Below are positions 30,425 to 40,925 of a stretch of DNA of 64,000 nt, piece after piece (the stretch's first letter is position 1; every line of letters begins with the position of its first letter). The notes under the pieces were generated by a model. The model was given only the letters and a program-made list of their open reading frames with translations. It did no database searches and was not told the DNA's origin. The position numbers were made by a program, and so were the translations under genes. Source of the stretch: Methanococcoides orientis (lineage in GTDB: Archaea > Halobacteriota > Methanosarcinia > Methanosarcinales > Methanosarcinaceae). The DNA is taken from the NCBI RefSeq assembly GCF_021184045.1, contig NZ_CP073710.1:1436685-1500684 (forward strand), written 5' to 3'.

Positions 30425-33400
30425 TCAATCAAAATCAGAGCACCTAGAATTACATTGGGAGAACAATGCACATTTGGCACACTTAAATGAGTCCTTGTTG
30501 TCAATAAATATCTCATTTTTCATCGCCCCCATTGGAATTGTAAATGTGAACCTGCTACCTTTGCCCGGTTCACTCTCGACCCAGACATCGCCGCTATGCA
30601 TTTTAACATATTCCTTAACAAGCATAAGACCAATTCCGGCACCACCATATTTACGAGTAGTTGACCCATCTAACTGCACAAAGGGCTTGAATATAGTTTC
30701 CCAATCCCCTTTTGAGATACCAATGCCAGTATCAGTAATTGATATTTGTACATGATCTGTTTTTCGGACAGCATTGATAGTCACCATCCCACCAGTCGGT
30801 GTAAACTTAATGGCATTATCTACAATAGCAGAAAGGATCTCTTTGACCTTGAACGCATCAGCAACAACCTCCGCTATCTCTGGGTCAACATGTGCCTCCA
30901 ATAGTATACCTCCCCTCGACGCCATGCCATCTTTTGAGTCTTTTACTTCCGCAATGGCATTTTGCAGATCAAAAACATCACGTGCAAGACCCACATTTCC
31001 GGATTCGATCTTGCACACATCGAGTATATGATTGATGAACTCCAGCAGTTGGACACCATTACGTTTGATATTAGAAGCATATCTTTTCTGATTCTCGTTA
31101 AGCTCACCAGCCATTTCATTGGCCAGGATATCTGAAAATCCAATGATAGGATTAAGAGGTGTTCTTAGTTCATGACTAATATTCGCAATAAATTCTGATT
31201 TTGCCTTATTTGCATCTTCAGCTGCAATCTTAGCATTTATCAATGCCTCCTTTGCTTCCATCCAAATTGTGACGTCCCTGAGAATTGCCATCGTTGCCGG
31301 AAAACCCTGATACTGTATAATAGATGCACTTACATTTACAGGAATAGCAGTCCTATTTTTAGAGATTATATCTACATCATAATGATTTGAAATTCTTTCC
31401 CCATTTAATCTTCTCTTATACTTTTCCATTATAAGATCGATATATTCAGGTGAAACAAATTCAATAAAACTCTTATCGACTATTTCTTCATAAGAATATC
31501 CAGACATTTCCTGCATTGTTTTGTTCGCATATCTGATCTTATCACCCTGAAGGATAATTATCCCATCATTACTATTTTCCACGAGACTTGAATACTTTTT
31601 CTCACTCTCATACAGTTTTATATCAGCCTTTTTGCGTTCAGTGACATCGTTGATAAGACATATTGTTCTCTCATATTTTCCGTTGAGCTTGTTGATACCG
31701 GATGAATTAATGACCACATCAATGAGATTGCCATCCTTTCTGACCATCTTGTATTCTTTGCCATAAGAAAAACCAGTTTCAAGCATTTCCTGAAGAGATG
31801 CTAAAGCTTTGTCCAAATAATCCGGATGAATGATCTTTGCTATTGAATGCCCTAAGATCTCTTCTTTTTCATAACCCAGAACAGTCGTAATCTGGTTGTT
31901 GCAATCTACAATGATGCCATTCCCATCAACTGAAGTGATAAGATTGGCTGCGGCTTCGAATATTGAACGATAAAGTTCTTCACTTTTCTCAAGTGAATCT
32001 AAATTCATTTTGTTGTTTAGGGATATAGCAAGATATTCGCCGAATGTCCTGGCAAGGAGGGCATCATTTTCATTGAAATCACCATCCTTGTAAGAAAAAC
32101 CCATTAAACCCAGAGTTTTACCTTCTATACGTAAAGGAGTGAACAGCACATTCGGAAGGTACATATGACCTTCGGGCATATAATTTACCCATTCACTATT
32201 CATGAAATCATTGTGATAGACCACATTGCCCCTCTTGTATACCTCAGCCCGTAATCCTCTTACAGGCATTGAGAGAGTAGGATCAACAAAACACGGCATC
32301 CCACCATCTTCCCGGAAAAGGACCTCGTTCTCATCCCCTGTTTCCGATAACAATGCAACATATCCGGCTTTTGCACCAATGGTCCTTGCACATGCATCAA
32401 AGACAATTCTTGCCACTGATCCAAAATCCTTGTTCTTCAAAATAGAATGAGTTGAGTTCAGAAGTTCTGTTACCTCATTTTCTTTTTGAGTGGAATATTT
32501 TAATGTTTCTATAATCTCAAATTCAGCGGTTTTTCTTTTAGTAATATCTTTCTTAAAAGTGATTATACGGTCATCAGGAAGTAGGGAAGCATTCACATTC
32601 CACCATCTTTTACAACCATTCTTTGTCAAAAAACGAACATCAATTTCAACAAAACCATTTATTTTCAGTTCACTGAATTTATCCAATATAAATTCATGAT
32701 CTTCTACAGGAGTTACATCCAGGAAGTTCATTCCAACCAATTCGTTTTCAGAGTAACCTGTAATTCGACATGCGGCTTCATTGCCCTCAAGATAGTTACC
32801 ATCCGGATCGGATACAAATACAGCATCAGGAGCATTATCTATGTAATTCCTGAATTTAGCTTCACTTTCCTTCAATGCGTTCTCTGTCTTTTTGCGATCA
32901 GTTATATCCCTTGTTGTTCCCTGAAATCCAATTGGAGAGCCATCTTCATCACAAAGCACCTTCCCAACGATCTCAACGGGGAACTCGGCACCATCCTTTT
33001 TAAAAAGTACAGCTTCAAATTTCATTCCTAAAACATTAGGCAGTTTGTCAAGACCTTTCTGAACGAAATTTAAAATCATCTGGTAATTCATATCATCGCA
33101 GTGATCATAGAGTCTAGTTCCGATGAACTCATCGGGAGTATATCCTGAAATATTATAACAAGATGGACTTACATATGTAAACTCCAGATCTTTGTTCATA
33201 ACCCATATAGCATCAAGACTGTTATGTGCAAGAAGACGATAGTTTTCTTCACTTTCTATTAAAGCTTGCTCAGCTTTCTTGCGTTCAGTGATGTCAAGTC
33301 CAGTAAAAGTAACTCCTTTCAATAGATCGTCCGGGTCTATAGGTGATGAAATAACTATTACGTCAATTATCTTGCCATCTTTTCTCTTCCATTGAGTTTC

Positions 33401-34087
33401 TACAGTTCCGATGCCCTGTTTTTGTATCTGGGAATATTTTTCCCTCCCAACATACTCAAATTCATCATCTGTAGGATAGAGTATCCTTGAACTCTGACCA
33501 AGCAGTTCATCTCTTGAGTATCCTGTCATTTTACAGATCAGGTCATTAACTTCCCTGAGGATCCGCTCCTGAACAACACCTACACCAGTAGGTACAGCCC
33601 TGAAAATGCTATTAAATCGATTTTCTCTTTCGCGTATATGTTCTTCTGCAAGTTTGCGATCAGTGATATCAATATGCTGTAAAAGAACATTTGAAGGATA
33701 AGTTTTCGAAAGTGGTGTGACCTTCAGCAAAAACCAGTGTTTATCATCAGGACTGTGACAGGGATACTCAATTTTAAAAAGATTTTTTGTCCCATTTATG
33801 ACATCAATTATACCTTTTGTTGCAGTAGAAACATCAATTGAACAATTACCATTTGGACCATCGCATACTTTCAAGTAATTAGTGCCTTCACTGCATTTTA
33901 ACGGATCAAGACCATTGTCTTTAGCAAACTGTTTCCAACTTTGATTCGTATAAATGATAAGGCCATCTGGAGAGATGATTGCAATATGATCATCCCACAT
34001 GTCAAACAAATAAGTTGTCTTTAAAATATCTTCAAAATCAGATGTATAAGTGTTATCCCCTGATGAATTATGGTCGTATTTTTTCAT
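30425..34087 (-). CDS. Multi-PAS/GAF sensor histidine kinase with a Cys-rich tail
   Basis: The 1220-residue soluble kinase reads, in order: four PAS domains (roughly 20-125, 150-270, 275-395, 400-520), a GAF domain (about 540-690), two more PAS domains (about 700-815, 820-940), a HisKA helix with ISHELRTPLNPIIGF, and an ATPase domain with DTGIGIS and GAGIGLML. The last residues hold four cysteines in CAKCALFSQCNSRC. The ATG at 34087 has GGTGG upstream; the frame opens at a TTG (34114). It lies 104 bp upstream of the corrinoid gene in the same direction. The signal is not evident; PAS domains may bind heme, flavin or small molecules. Confidence 0.88.
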   Translation of the reverse strand: MKKYDHNSSGDNTYTSDFEDILKTTYLFDMWDDHIAIISPDGLIIYTNQSWKQFAKDNGLDPLKCSEGTNYLKVCDGPNGNCSIDVSTATKGIIDVINGTKNLFKIEYPCHSPDDKHWFLLKVTPLSKTYPSNVLLQHIDITDRKLAEEHIRERENRFNSIFRAVPTGVGVVQERILREVNDLICKMTGYSRDELLGQSSRILYPTDDEFEYVGREKYSQIQKQGIGTVETQWKRKDGKIIDVIVISSPIDPDDLLKGVTFTGLDITERKKAEQALIESEENYRLLAHNSLDAIWVMNKDLEFTYVSPSCYNISGYTPDEFIGTRLYDHCDDMNYQMILNFVQKGLDKLPNVLGMKFEAVLFKKDGAEFPVEIVGKVLCDEDGSPIGFQGTTRDITDRKKTENALKESEAKFRNYIDNAPDAVFVSDPDGNYLEGNEAACRITGYSENELVGMNFLDVTPVEDHEFILDKFSELKINGFVEIDVRFLTKNGCKRWWNVNASLLPDDRIITFKKDITKRKTAEFEIIETLKYSTQKENEVTELLNSTHSILKNKDFGSVARIVFDACARTIGAKAGYVALLSETGDENEVLFREDGGMPCFVDPTLSMPVRGLRAEVYKRGNVVYHNDFMNSEWVNYMPEGHMYLPNVLFTPLRIEGKTLGLMGFSYKDGDFNENDALLARTFGEYLAISLNNKMNLDSLEKSEELYRSIFEAAANLITSVDGNGIIVDCNNQITTVLGYEKEEILGHSIAKIIHPDYLDKALASLQEMLETGFSYGKEYKMVRKDGNLIDVVINSSGINKLNGKYERTICLINDVTERKKADIKLYESEKKYSSLVENSNDGIIILQGDKIRYANKTMQEMSGYSYEEIVDKSFIEFVSPEYIDLIMEKYKRRLNGERISNHYDVDIISKNRTAIPVNVSASIIQYQGFPATMAILRDVTIWMEAKEALINAKIAAEDANKAKSEFIANISHELRTPLNPIIGFSDILANEMAGELNENQKRYASNIKRNGVQLLEFINHILDVCKIESGNVGLARDVFDLQNAIAEVKDSKDGMASRGGILLEAHVDPEIAEVVADAFKVKEILSAIVDNAIKFTPTGGMVTINAVRKTDHVQISITDTGIGISKGDWETIFKPFVQLDGSTTRKYGGAGIGLMLVKEYVKMHSGDVWVESEPGKGSRFTFTIPMGAMKNEIFIDNKDSFKCAKCALFSQCNSRCSDFD

Positions 34088-34150
34088 TAGCCACCAAACA
34101 AATTTTATTGACAATAAAATATAAGCATTAATTAATTCATTATATATAAT

Positions 34151-34183
34151 TTTGCATTTAATATTAAATAATATATATGCAAA
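34151..34183. promoter_or_regulatory. Inverted repeat upstream of the multi-PAS kinase
   Basis: TTTGCATTTA and TATATGCAAA form a ten-base inverted repeat with one mismatch, separated by 13 bases of A/T sequence. It lies 64-96 bases before the kinase start, in the 290-bp gap shared with the divergent TatD-like gene. It is an operator candidate; A/T-rich composition makes chance pairing easier. Confidence 0.35.
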
Positions 34184-34377
34184 TGATATAAGATTATACG
34201 AATTGTATAATTATATAGCAATCCAATAAGTTCCACACAAATTTAATAGAGCTGCGAAATTAAATCAATTCATTTGATTTTTTAAAAACAATGAAACATA
34301 TGAGAATGTTTTCCCGATAAAAGTACCAACTCTTAAGAAACAGTAACATTATTTGCTTTCACTACATCTATTAGCAC

Positions 34378-35226
34378 ATGAACACATCACCAAAAATTCC
34401 CATCACTGATGAGCACATGCACATCGACCCCCGTGCAAAAGGACTCAAAGCTGTCAAAGAGTTCCAGAATTCAGGGGGAACCCACATTATTCTTGTTACC
34501 AAACCCACCTGGACCATCGGCGTGGAAGTCACAAAGCCGGAAGATTACAAGATCGTCTTTGATGAGACCATCGACCTTGCCAGGCAGATCAATGAGACCG
34601 GCGTGAAGGCATTCCCGGTACTTGGTGTGCATCCAGCCGAAATAACCAAACTGACCGAACGCATGGAACTTGACAGGGCTGTCGAGCTTATGAAGAGCGG
34701 TCTTGAGATCGCTGCAAAGTATGTCGATGAAGGTCTTGCTGTAGGATTGAAAAGTGGCCGCCCACATTATCCAGTCTCAGAAGAGATATGGGATGCATCC
34801 AATGCCATCATGGAACACGGTTTCATTCTCGCAAAAGATCATGACTGTGCGATCCAGCTTCATACTGAGAGTGTAGAGGAGCCGGAACTGGTCGATATCA
34901 CAGAGAGAGCAAAGAAAACAGGCATCCGCCTTAATAAGGTGGTCAAGCATTACGCTCCCCCTCTTGTGAACGTTTGCGAGAAGCTTGGTATCTTCCCGGG
35001 AGTACTTGCAGGCAAGGGAGCCATAGAGCAGGCTCTTGAAGAGGGAACACGATTTATGATGGAGACCGATTATATCGATGACCCTGAAAGGCCGGGGGCC
35101 GTACTGGGACCAAAGACGATTCCCCGAAGGACATTGAAGCTTGTGGAAGAGCACGGTGAAGAGCCGTTCTGGAAAATTCACAAGGAGAATGTCGAAGAGG
35201 TATATGAAGTTGAGATCGAACTTTAA
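34378..35226 (+). CDS. TatD-related TIM-barrel metal-dependent hydrolase
   Basis: The 282-residue protein has the amidohydrolase/TatD metal motif His-X-His (His13, His15 in DEHMHID), later histidines in LGVHPAE, LHTES and KHYAPP, and an acidic late motif METDYIDDP. It matches the archaeal group of predicted TIM-barrel metal hydrolases (COG1099) rather than TatD DNase proper. Substrate unknown. It is divergent from the multi-PAS kinase. Confidence 0.82.
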   Translation: MNTSPKIPITDEHMHIDPRAKGLKAVKEFQNSGGTHIILVTKPTWTIGVEVTKPEDYKIVFDETIDLARQINETGVKAFPVLGVHPAEITKLTERMELDRAVELMKSGLEIAAKYVDEGLAVGLKSGRPHYPVSEEIWDASNAIMEHGFILAKDHDCAIQLHTESVEEPELVDITERAKKTGIRLNKVVKHYAPPLVNVCEKLGIFPGVLAGKGAIEQALEEGTRFMMETDYIDDPERPGAVLGPKTIPRRTLKLVEEHGEEPFWKIHKENVEEVYEVEIEL

Positions 35227-35295
35227 AACTTAAATTTAAAGGTAAAGTTAAATTGAAAATTAAAATTTAAAACCTTAAACCCTTATTTTCAATTT

Positions 35296-35724
35296 TTATA
35301 CCCCGAAACCTTCCTGCAAACACTTTTCCCTTCTGCAACCTGCCGTCAGCCTGAGTTGTTCACGGATCTCGATACAGTTTTGCCAGGGCCCGTGAACATT
35401 GCAATAGGCGATAGCACAGAATTCCCGGTACTTACCGAAATTCACAAGCCCGAAAATAGCATCCGGTTTTACTCCCGGACCAAAGGTTACTCTTCCGATA
35501 GTGACAGTGTCCATCATTTTGGTGCGCCCATAAAGCTCAATATATTCGATATGGTGCTCAGGAGTGTTCGGATGTATTGCATTTTCCCCCACAACGACAC
35601 GAATGTATTCCTTCCCGGTGTCGTTGTAATTCCTGAGTACTTCAATAATGGGGATGTGCCTTTCTTTTGAGCGGTCTTCGACATTGTTTGTATCATCAGA
35701 TCTTATGATATCAGCAAATTCCAT
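35296..35724 (-). CDS. Superoxide-reductase-like (desulfoferrodoxin C-domain) protein
   Basis: The 142-residue protein carries the iron-site pattern of superoxide reductase: His23 (ERHIP), His51 (NAIHP), His57 (PEHH), Cys108 (AYCN) and His111 (VHGPW). It would reduce superoxide to peroxide in this strict anaerobe. The Lys next to the first His in classical enzymes is Arg22 here. The C-terminal extension has two more Cys (GCRREKC). AGGTG precedes the ATG. It is divergent from uvrA, which suggests shared oxidative or DNA-damage stress control. Confidence 0.8.
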   Translation of the reverse strand: MEFADIIRSDDTNNVEDRSKERHIPIIEVLRNYNDTGKEYIRVVVGENAIHPNTPEHHIEYIELYGRTKMMDTVTIGRVTFGPGVKPDAIFGLVNFGKYREFCAIAYCNVHGPWQNCIEIREQLRLTAGCRREKCLQEGFGV

Positions 35725-35893
35725 TATAGCACCTACCTGTTATCCGATAGTATATTTTTAAAGAGAGAGTATATTAACTGTGTGAGTACAGATTAAAATA
35801 CACTTGTATTCCAACCCAACAGCAAACCTTTAATCCTCTCACCCAAATATCTCAAATCCGAACTTATCCTGAAAATACTCCCTTCCAGAAACC

Positions 35894-38719
35894 ATGTCTC
35901 TCAAAAATATAATCGTAAAAGGTGCTAAAGAGCACAACCTCAAGAATGTCGACCTGGTCCTACCCCGTGATAAACTGATAGTCATCACAGGTCTCAGCGG
36001 ATCAGGAAAATCATCCCTTGCTTTTGATACCATATATGCAGAGGGACAGAGGCGATATGTTGAATCGCTCTCAGCTTATGCAAGGCAGTTCCTGGGGCTG
36101 ATGGAAAAACCGGATGTTGAGTACATCGAGGGACTTTCTCCTGCGATCTCCATCGAGCAGAAGACCACAAGCAAGAACCCTCGTTCCACTGTAGGAACAG
36201 TTACCGAGATCTATGATTACCTCAGGCTGCTCTATGCAAGAATAGGCATCAGGCATTGCCCTAAATGTGGCAAGGTCATCGAGCCTCAAAGTGTCGACCA
36301 GATCGTTGACAGCATTATGAAGATAGAGGAAGGCTCAAAGGTTCACATCCTTGCACCTCTTGTTCGTGAACGAAAAGGAGAGTACAAGAAGCTGCTCACA
36401 GACCTGAGGGGAGAAGGCTTTGCACGTGCAAGGGTGGATGGCGAGATCGTTGAACTGGATGATGCCGAAACCATCGAACTTGGGCGCTACTACAAACACA
36501 ACATCGAGGTTGTAGTAGACCGCCTTGCCATCAAAAAAGGGATGGAAGAAAGATTGTCCGACTCAGTGGAAACCGCACTTGAGAAGAGCGGCGGGACATT
36601 GATGGTACATGTCCTTGACGGCGAAGAGATGGTATTCAGTGAAAACCTGGCATGTACGGATTGTGGAATTGGTTTTGAGGAAATGGAACCTTCTGCGTTC
36701 TCTTTCAATAGCCCGCAGGGTGCCTGTGAAGAATGTCACGGGCTTGGTACTTCAATGGAGTTCGACCCTGAACTTATCGTTCCTGACCCCACCCTTACAT
36801 TGAGAGAGGGGGCTGTCGAGACATGGAACAAGAAAGACGGCTACTACATGCAGGCGCTGGAGTCCGTAGGGAAGCGTTTCGGGTTCTCACTCGATGTGCC
36901 CTTCGAGGAACTTGAACAGAAGCACAAGGACATAATCTTCAACGGCACCAACGAAATGATCGATTTCGTGCATGTCGGTAAGAACGGTGGCATGTGGAGG
37001 CACAAAGGACGCTTCCGGGGAGTCATCTCCAACATCTCAAAGACGTATGATAATACTGAGTCAGAGAACACAAAGGACAGGCTGAGGAAATACATCACCA
37101 CCAAACCCTGTACGACATGCAAAGGCAACAGACTGAAACCTGCCAGCTTGGCTGTGAGCATCAATGAAAGCAACATCATTGAGGTCACGCAAATGTCTGT
37201 GGAAACTGCATTGCATTTCTTTGAAGAACTTGAACCAAACCTTACACCTCGCGAATATTCCATCGCAAGGCTGATCCTTAAGGAAATAAAGGCAAGGCTT
37301 GGATTCCTCATGGACGTCGGACTTGATTACCTTACATTGAGCCGCTCGGCTGCGACACTATCAGGGGGTGAGGCACAGCGTATAAGGCTTGCAACACAGA
37401 TAGGATCCAGTCTTATGGGCGTATTGTATATTCTGGATGAGCCAAGCATAGGACTGCACCAGAGGGACAATCTCAGGCTTATCAATACATTGAAACATCT
37501 TCGTGATATCGGCAACACAGTTGTGGTTGTGGAACACGATGAGGAAACGATCCTCAATTCGGATCATGTGGTGGATATGGGACCAGGAGCCGGCATCCAC
37601 GGAGGAGAAGTTGTAGCAGAAGGCACACCTGAACAGATCATGGAACACCCGGATTCACTTACCGGGCAATACATGAGCGGAAAACTTGAGATAGCCGTCC
37701 CAAAGAAAAGACGCAAGCCCACAGGCAAATTGATCCTCAAAGGTGCATCACAGAACAACCTCAAAGGGATCGATGCGGAGTTCCCGCTCGGGGTCATGGC
37801 ATGTGTCACAGGAGTATCCGGTTCAGGAAAAAGTACTCTCATCAATGAGACACTCAATAAGGTGCTTGCCCAGAAATTGCATCGTGCAAGGGACAGACCG
37901 GGTAAATATAAGGACATAAAGGGTCTTGACCAGATAGACAAGGTCATAACCATCGACCAGTCGCCTATCGGAAGGACACCACGTTCCAATCCGGCCACAT
38001 ATACTAACCTTTTCACACCCATAAGGGAACTCTTTGCACAGACAAAGATGTCAAAATCCCGCGGATACAAACCTGGAAGGTTCAGCTTCAATGTGCGCGG
38101 AGGCAGGTGTGAGACCTGTTCAGGTGACGGTATCATAACTATTGAAATGCACTTCCTTCCTGACGTTTATGTGCCCTGTGAGGTCTGCCATGGGAAGCGA
38201 TACAACCGTGAGACACTTGAGGTCACCTACAAGGACAAGACCATCGCTGACGTACTTGATATGACCGTAGAGGAAGCAGTGGATTTCTTTGAAAATATTC
38301 CAAAGATAAAGAACAAGCTTCAGACACTCTATGATGTTGGTCTTGGTTACATCAAACTTGGCCAGTCCTCGACAACCCTCTCAGGAGGAGAGGCACAGCG
38401 TGTAAAGCTTGCAACAGAACTTAGCAGGCGTTCTACCGGAAAGACAGTTTATATCCTTGATGAGCCGACAACGGGACTACACTTTGACGATGTGAACAAG
38501 TTACTTGACGTGCTCCAGCGACTTGTGGATGCAGGCAATACGGTCATTGTCATAGAACACAACCTTGACGTTATCAAGACAGCAGACTGGGTAATAGATC
38601 TGGGTCCTGAAGGTGGAGAACGTGGTGGCAGTATCATTGCCAAAGGTACACCCGAAAAAATAGCAAAGAGCAAAGTATCCTATACAGGAGAATTCCTGAA
38701 AAGGGTGCTCAAAAAATAA
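35894..38719 (+). CDS. uvrA: UvrABC excinuclease subunit A
   Basis: The 941-residue ATPase has two ABC modules with Walker A loops GLSGSGKSS (about residue 32) and GVSGSGKST (about 645), two signature motifs LSGGEAQR, and the zinc-binding Cys clusters CPKCG, CTDCG/CEECHG and CETCSGDG. It recognises helix-distorting DNA lesions and loads UvrB in nucleotide excision repair. uvrB and uvrC are not in this window. The gene is complete and of usual length. It is convergent with the FmdE-like gene. Confidence 0.97.
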   Translation: MSLKNIIVKGAKEHNLKNVDLVLPRDKLIVITGLSGSGKSSLAFDTIYAEGQRRYVESLSAYARQFLGLMEKPDVEYIEGLSPAISIEQKTTSKNPRSTVGTVTEIYDYLRLLYARIGIRHCPKCGKVIEPQSVDQIVDSIMKIEEGSKVHILAPLVRERKGEYKKLLTDLRGEGFARARVDGEIVELDDAETIELGRYYKHNIEVVVDRLAIKKGMEERLSDSVETALEKSGGTLMVHVLDGEEMVFSENLACTDCGIGFEEMEPSAFSFNSPQGACEECHGLGTSMEFDPELIVPDPTLTLREGAVETWNKKDGYYMQALESVGKRFGFSLDVPFEELEQKHKDIIFNGTNEMIDFVHVGKNGGMWRHKGRFRGVISNISKTYDNTESENTKDRLRKYITTKPCTTCKGNRLKPASLAVSINESNIIEVTQMSVETALHFFEELEPNLTPREYSIARLILKEIKARLGFLMDVGLDYLTLSRSAATLSGGEAQRIRLATQIGSSLMGVLYILDEPSIGLHQRDNLRLINTLKHLRDIGNTVVVVEHDEETILNSDHVVDMGPGAGIHGGEVVAEGTPEQIMEHPDSLTGQYMSGKLEIAVPKKRRKPTGKLILKGASQNNLKGIDAEFPLGVMACVTGVSGSGKSTLINETLNKVLAQKLHRARDRPGKYKDIKGLDQIDKVITIDQSPIGRTPRSNPATYTNLFTPIRELFAQTKMSKSRGYKPGRFSFNVRGGRCETCSGDGIITIEMHFLPDVYVPCEVCHGKRYNRETLEVTYKDKTIADVLDMTVEEAVDFFENIPKIKNKLQTLYDVGLGYIKLGQSSTTLSGGEAQRVKLATELSRRSTGKTVYILDEPTTGLHFDDVNKLLDVLQRLVDAGNTVIVIEHNLDVIKTADWVIDLGPEGGERGGSIIAKGTPEKIAKSKVSYTGEFLKRVLKK

Positions 38720-38771
38720 GTTAATAGCTTAAAACTGATTGAAAAGTAAAGAATTTGGAAACTTAAAGAGT

Positions 38772-38802
38772 TAAAAAAGATATCTGACCAACGTCAGATA
38801 TC
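38772..38802 (-). terminator. Perfect 10-bp hairpin and T-run ending the FmdE-like gene
   Basis: On the minus strand GATATCTGAC and GTCAGATATC pair exactly around a four-base loop (38779-38802). TTTTTT follows (38773-38778). The hairpin includes the FmdE-like stop codon. Confidence 0.75.
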
Positions 38803-39378
38803 ATGACCTTCAAAGCAGGAAAGACAGACCATATTTCCATCTTTTACACGAAGGCGTGTTTCCATAGTTTCCTCGCCGCATTCTGCACATGCAATGGAGC
38901 GATATACCATTGCCTTTTCAGGCGGTTCGACCTCAACTCTTGTTGCAGTGAACAGATCATCAGCCGGAATGTCAAGAATTGCAAGACCTCTTTCAGCATG
39001 TCTTTTCCTGAACTCTTCCTGTTCCTCATCCGTTGCAGTGCCATTTCTTACTTTGGGGAAAAGCTCATTGTAACGTGGATCTTCACGGCGCTGGCGCGGA
39101 TTGATCGATATACGAAGTGCTTCGCGCTCTCCCCTTTTGAAGAAAGTATATACGTGCTTGCCAAGGTCCTTGAATACAAGGTTTCCTTTTCCAAAGGTAC
39201 AGCCATTGATCACCTGAATGGCATCCACGCTGCATGACTTGTTCTCAACGACAGCCACAAGTTCCTCGTCCTCTGAGCGGTCCTTGAACTGCTCGGCTGC
39301 ATAGGTTGCGACCCTGTAACCAATAACAAGTCCCGGGCAGAGGTGCCCATGGAACTTTACTGCATCTTCCAGTTCCAT
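38794..39378 (-). CDS. FmdE-like protein with a C-terminal zinc ribbon
   Basis: The 194-residue protein opens with KFHGHLCPGLVIG (residues 8-20), the metal-binding His/Cys motif of the FmdE family named after a protein that copurifies with formylmethanofuran dehydrogenase. CSVDAIQ and CTFGKGN follow. The C-terminus has two Cys pairs (CAEC and a later CLSC) forming a zinc ribbon. The exact role is unknown; metal or molybdopterin handling is suggested for relatives. It starts 9 bp after the purB stop and is likely cotranscribed with it. Confidence 0.85.
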   Translation of the reverse strand: MELEDAVKFHGHLCPGLVIGYRVATYAAEQFKDRSEDEELVAVVENKSCSVDAIQVINGCTFGKGNLVFKDLGKHVYTFFKRGEREALRISINPRQRREDPRYNELFPKVRNGTATDEEQEEFRKRHAERGLAILDIPADDLFTATRVEVEPPEKAMVYRSIACAECGEETMETRLRVKDGNMVCLSCFEGHDI

Positions 39379-39387
39379 GATCTCACC

Positions 39388-40728
39388 TTAGAACTGGCTT
39401 CTGATCTTTGCAGCTACGTTCTCGACCTGCTCCACAGCGGTACCGATGTACCTGTCAGGGTTCACGAGGTCTGTGATATCGGATTCACTTAAGTATTGTG
39501 TGACTTCCGGCTTGCCAAGAAGAACATCCTTAAGGTGCATTCCTGATTCGTGTGCTTCCATTGCGGAGCTTCTGACGATCTCATGAGCTTCCTGCCTGCC
39601 GACACCACGCTTCGCAAGCTCTATCATGACAGACTCACCCATGTTAAGTCCACGAAGGAGATCAAGGTTCTTGCGTATGTTCTCAGGATAGAACCTGAGG
39701 TTCTCGATAACGCCAATAGCCAGTTTGAGAAGGTGATCTGTAAGCACACAGCTTTCAGGGAAAACTACCCTTTCGCATGAGGAGTTTGTAAGGTCACGTT
39801 CGTCCCAGAGAGTATTGTTAAGCAGTTCAGGCTCGACCATTGAGCGAACGATACGTGCCAGACCACTGATCTGTTCTGACTTGATCGGGTTCCTCTTGTG
39901 AGGCATGGTGGAAGACCCTACCTGATTCTTGCGGAAGCTTTCCTCGACCTCTGCGATCTCGCTTCTCTGGAGGGAGCGAATCTCTACTGCGATCTTGTCC
40001 AGGGTTGTTACTGTGTTTGCCATCCACATGACGAATTCTGCATGGCGGTCACGCTGGATTATCTGGTTTGAAACGTCAACGCTGCCAAGGCCAAGATATT
40101 CCATTGCGTACTTCTGAATCTCGATGCCGTCCTTGCCGAATGCTGCCTGTGTACCTACAGCTCCGGTCATCTGGCCTACCAGAAGACGTGGTGTAAGCTG
40201 GCCGAGGCGCTCAAGGTGTCTTGCCATCTCACTTGCCCAGATCGCAAATCTGAGACCATATGTTGTTGGTACACCGATCTGACCATGTGTCCTTCCTGCA
40301 CAGACAGTGTTCTTGTGCTCTTCTGCCTTTGTGAGCAAGACGTCCAGAAGTGTACGTACCTTATCCTCAAGGATAGCAACGGCATCCATCATCTGAAGTG
40401 CAGTAGCTGTATCCAGGATATCATTGGATGTTGCACCAAAGTGCACCCACTTGGCAGCATCCTCTGTACACTGCTCAGAGATCGCAAGAACGATAGCCAT
40501 CATGTCATGGTGGATCTCATCTTCTATCTCTGTGACCCTTTCAAGTTTTACCTGATTTATGCTTTTCTCGATCTGTGCTGCAGCTTCAGCAGGAACAACA
40601 CCGATCTTTGCTTCAGCTTGTGAAAGTGCTGCTTCGGTCTTTAGGAGCTTTTCAAGGCGATTTGCCTCACTCCAGACGTATTTCATTTCGTCAGTACCGT
40701 AACGATATTCAATAGGATGGATTGCCAT
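39388..40728 (-). CDS. purB: Adenylosuccinate lyase
   Basis: The 446-residue enzyme carries the fumarase/aspartase superfamily signature SSTMPHKRNP, plus AGRTHGQIGVPTT with the catalytic His and HFGATSNDILDTA. It removes fumarate from SAICAR and adenylosuccinate in purine synthesis. A GGAGACC ribosome site lies ahead of the ATG. It is followed within 9 bp by the FmdE-like gene. Confidence 0.96.
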   Translation of the reverse strand: MAIHPIEYRYGTDEMKYVWSEANRLEKLLKTEAALSQAEAKIGVVPAEAAAQIEKSINQVKLERVTEIEDEIHHDMMAIVLAISEQCTEDAAKWVHFGATSNDILDTATALQMMDAVAILEDKVRTLLDVLLTKAEEHKNTVCAGRTHGQIGVPTTYGLRFAIWASEMARHLERLGQLTPRLLVGQMTGAVGTQAAFGKDGIEIQKYAMEYLGLGSVDVSNQIIQRDRHAEFVMWMANTVTTLDKIAVEIRSLQRSEIAEVEESFRKNQVGSSTMPHKRNPIKSEQISGLARIVRSMVEPELLNNTLWDERDLTNSSCERVVFPESCVLTDHLLKLAIGVIENLRFYPENIRKNLDLLRGLNMGESVMIELAKRGVGRQEAHEIVRSSAMEAHESGMHLKDVLLGKPEVTQYLSESDITDLVNPDRYIGTAVEQVENVAAKIRSQF

Positions 40729-40925
40729 ATCTTTTGGTCTCCTTGGATTATGAAACTAAATTTATCAATGAACTATATGGGGTAGATAAACAATAAACCC
40801 ATAAATAAGCTTTGAGCATGGAATCCCATTCTGCCTTAGAATGAGGCACTTAAGAACCATCAAGAAGGTAATGTTTATCTATTGATAGACACCATAAATT
40901 ATATTATAGACAGGGGGAAATAATC

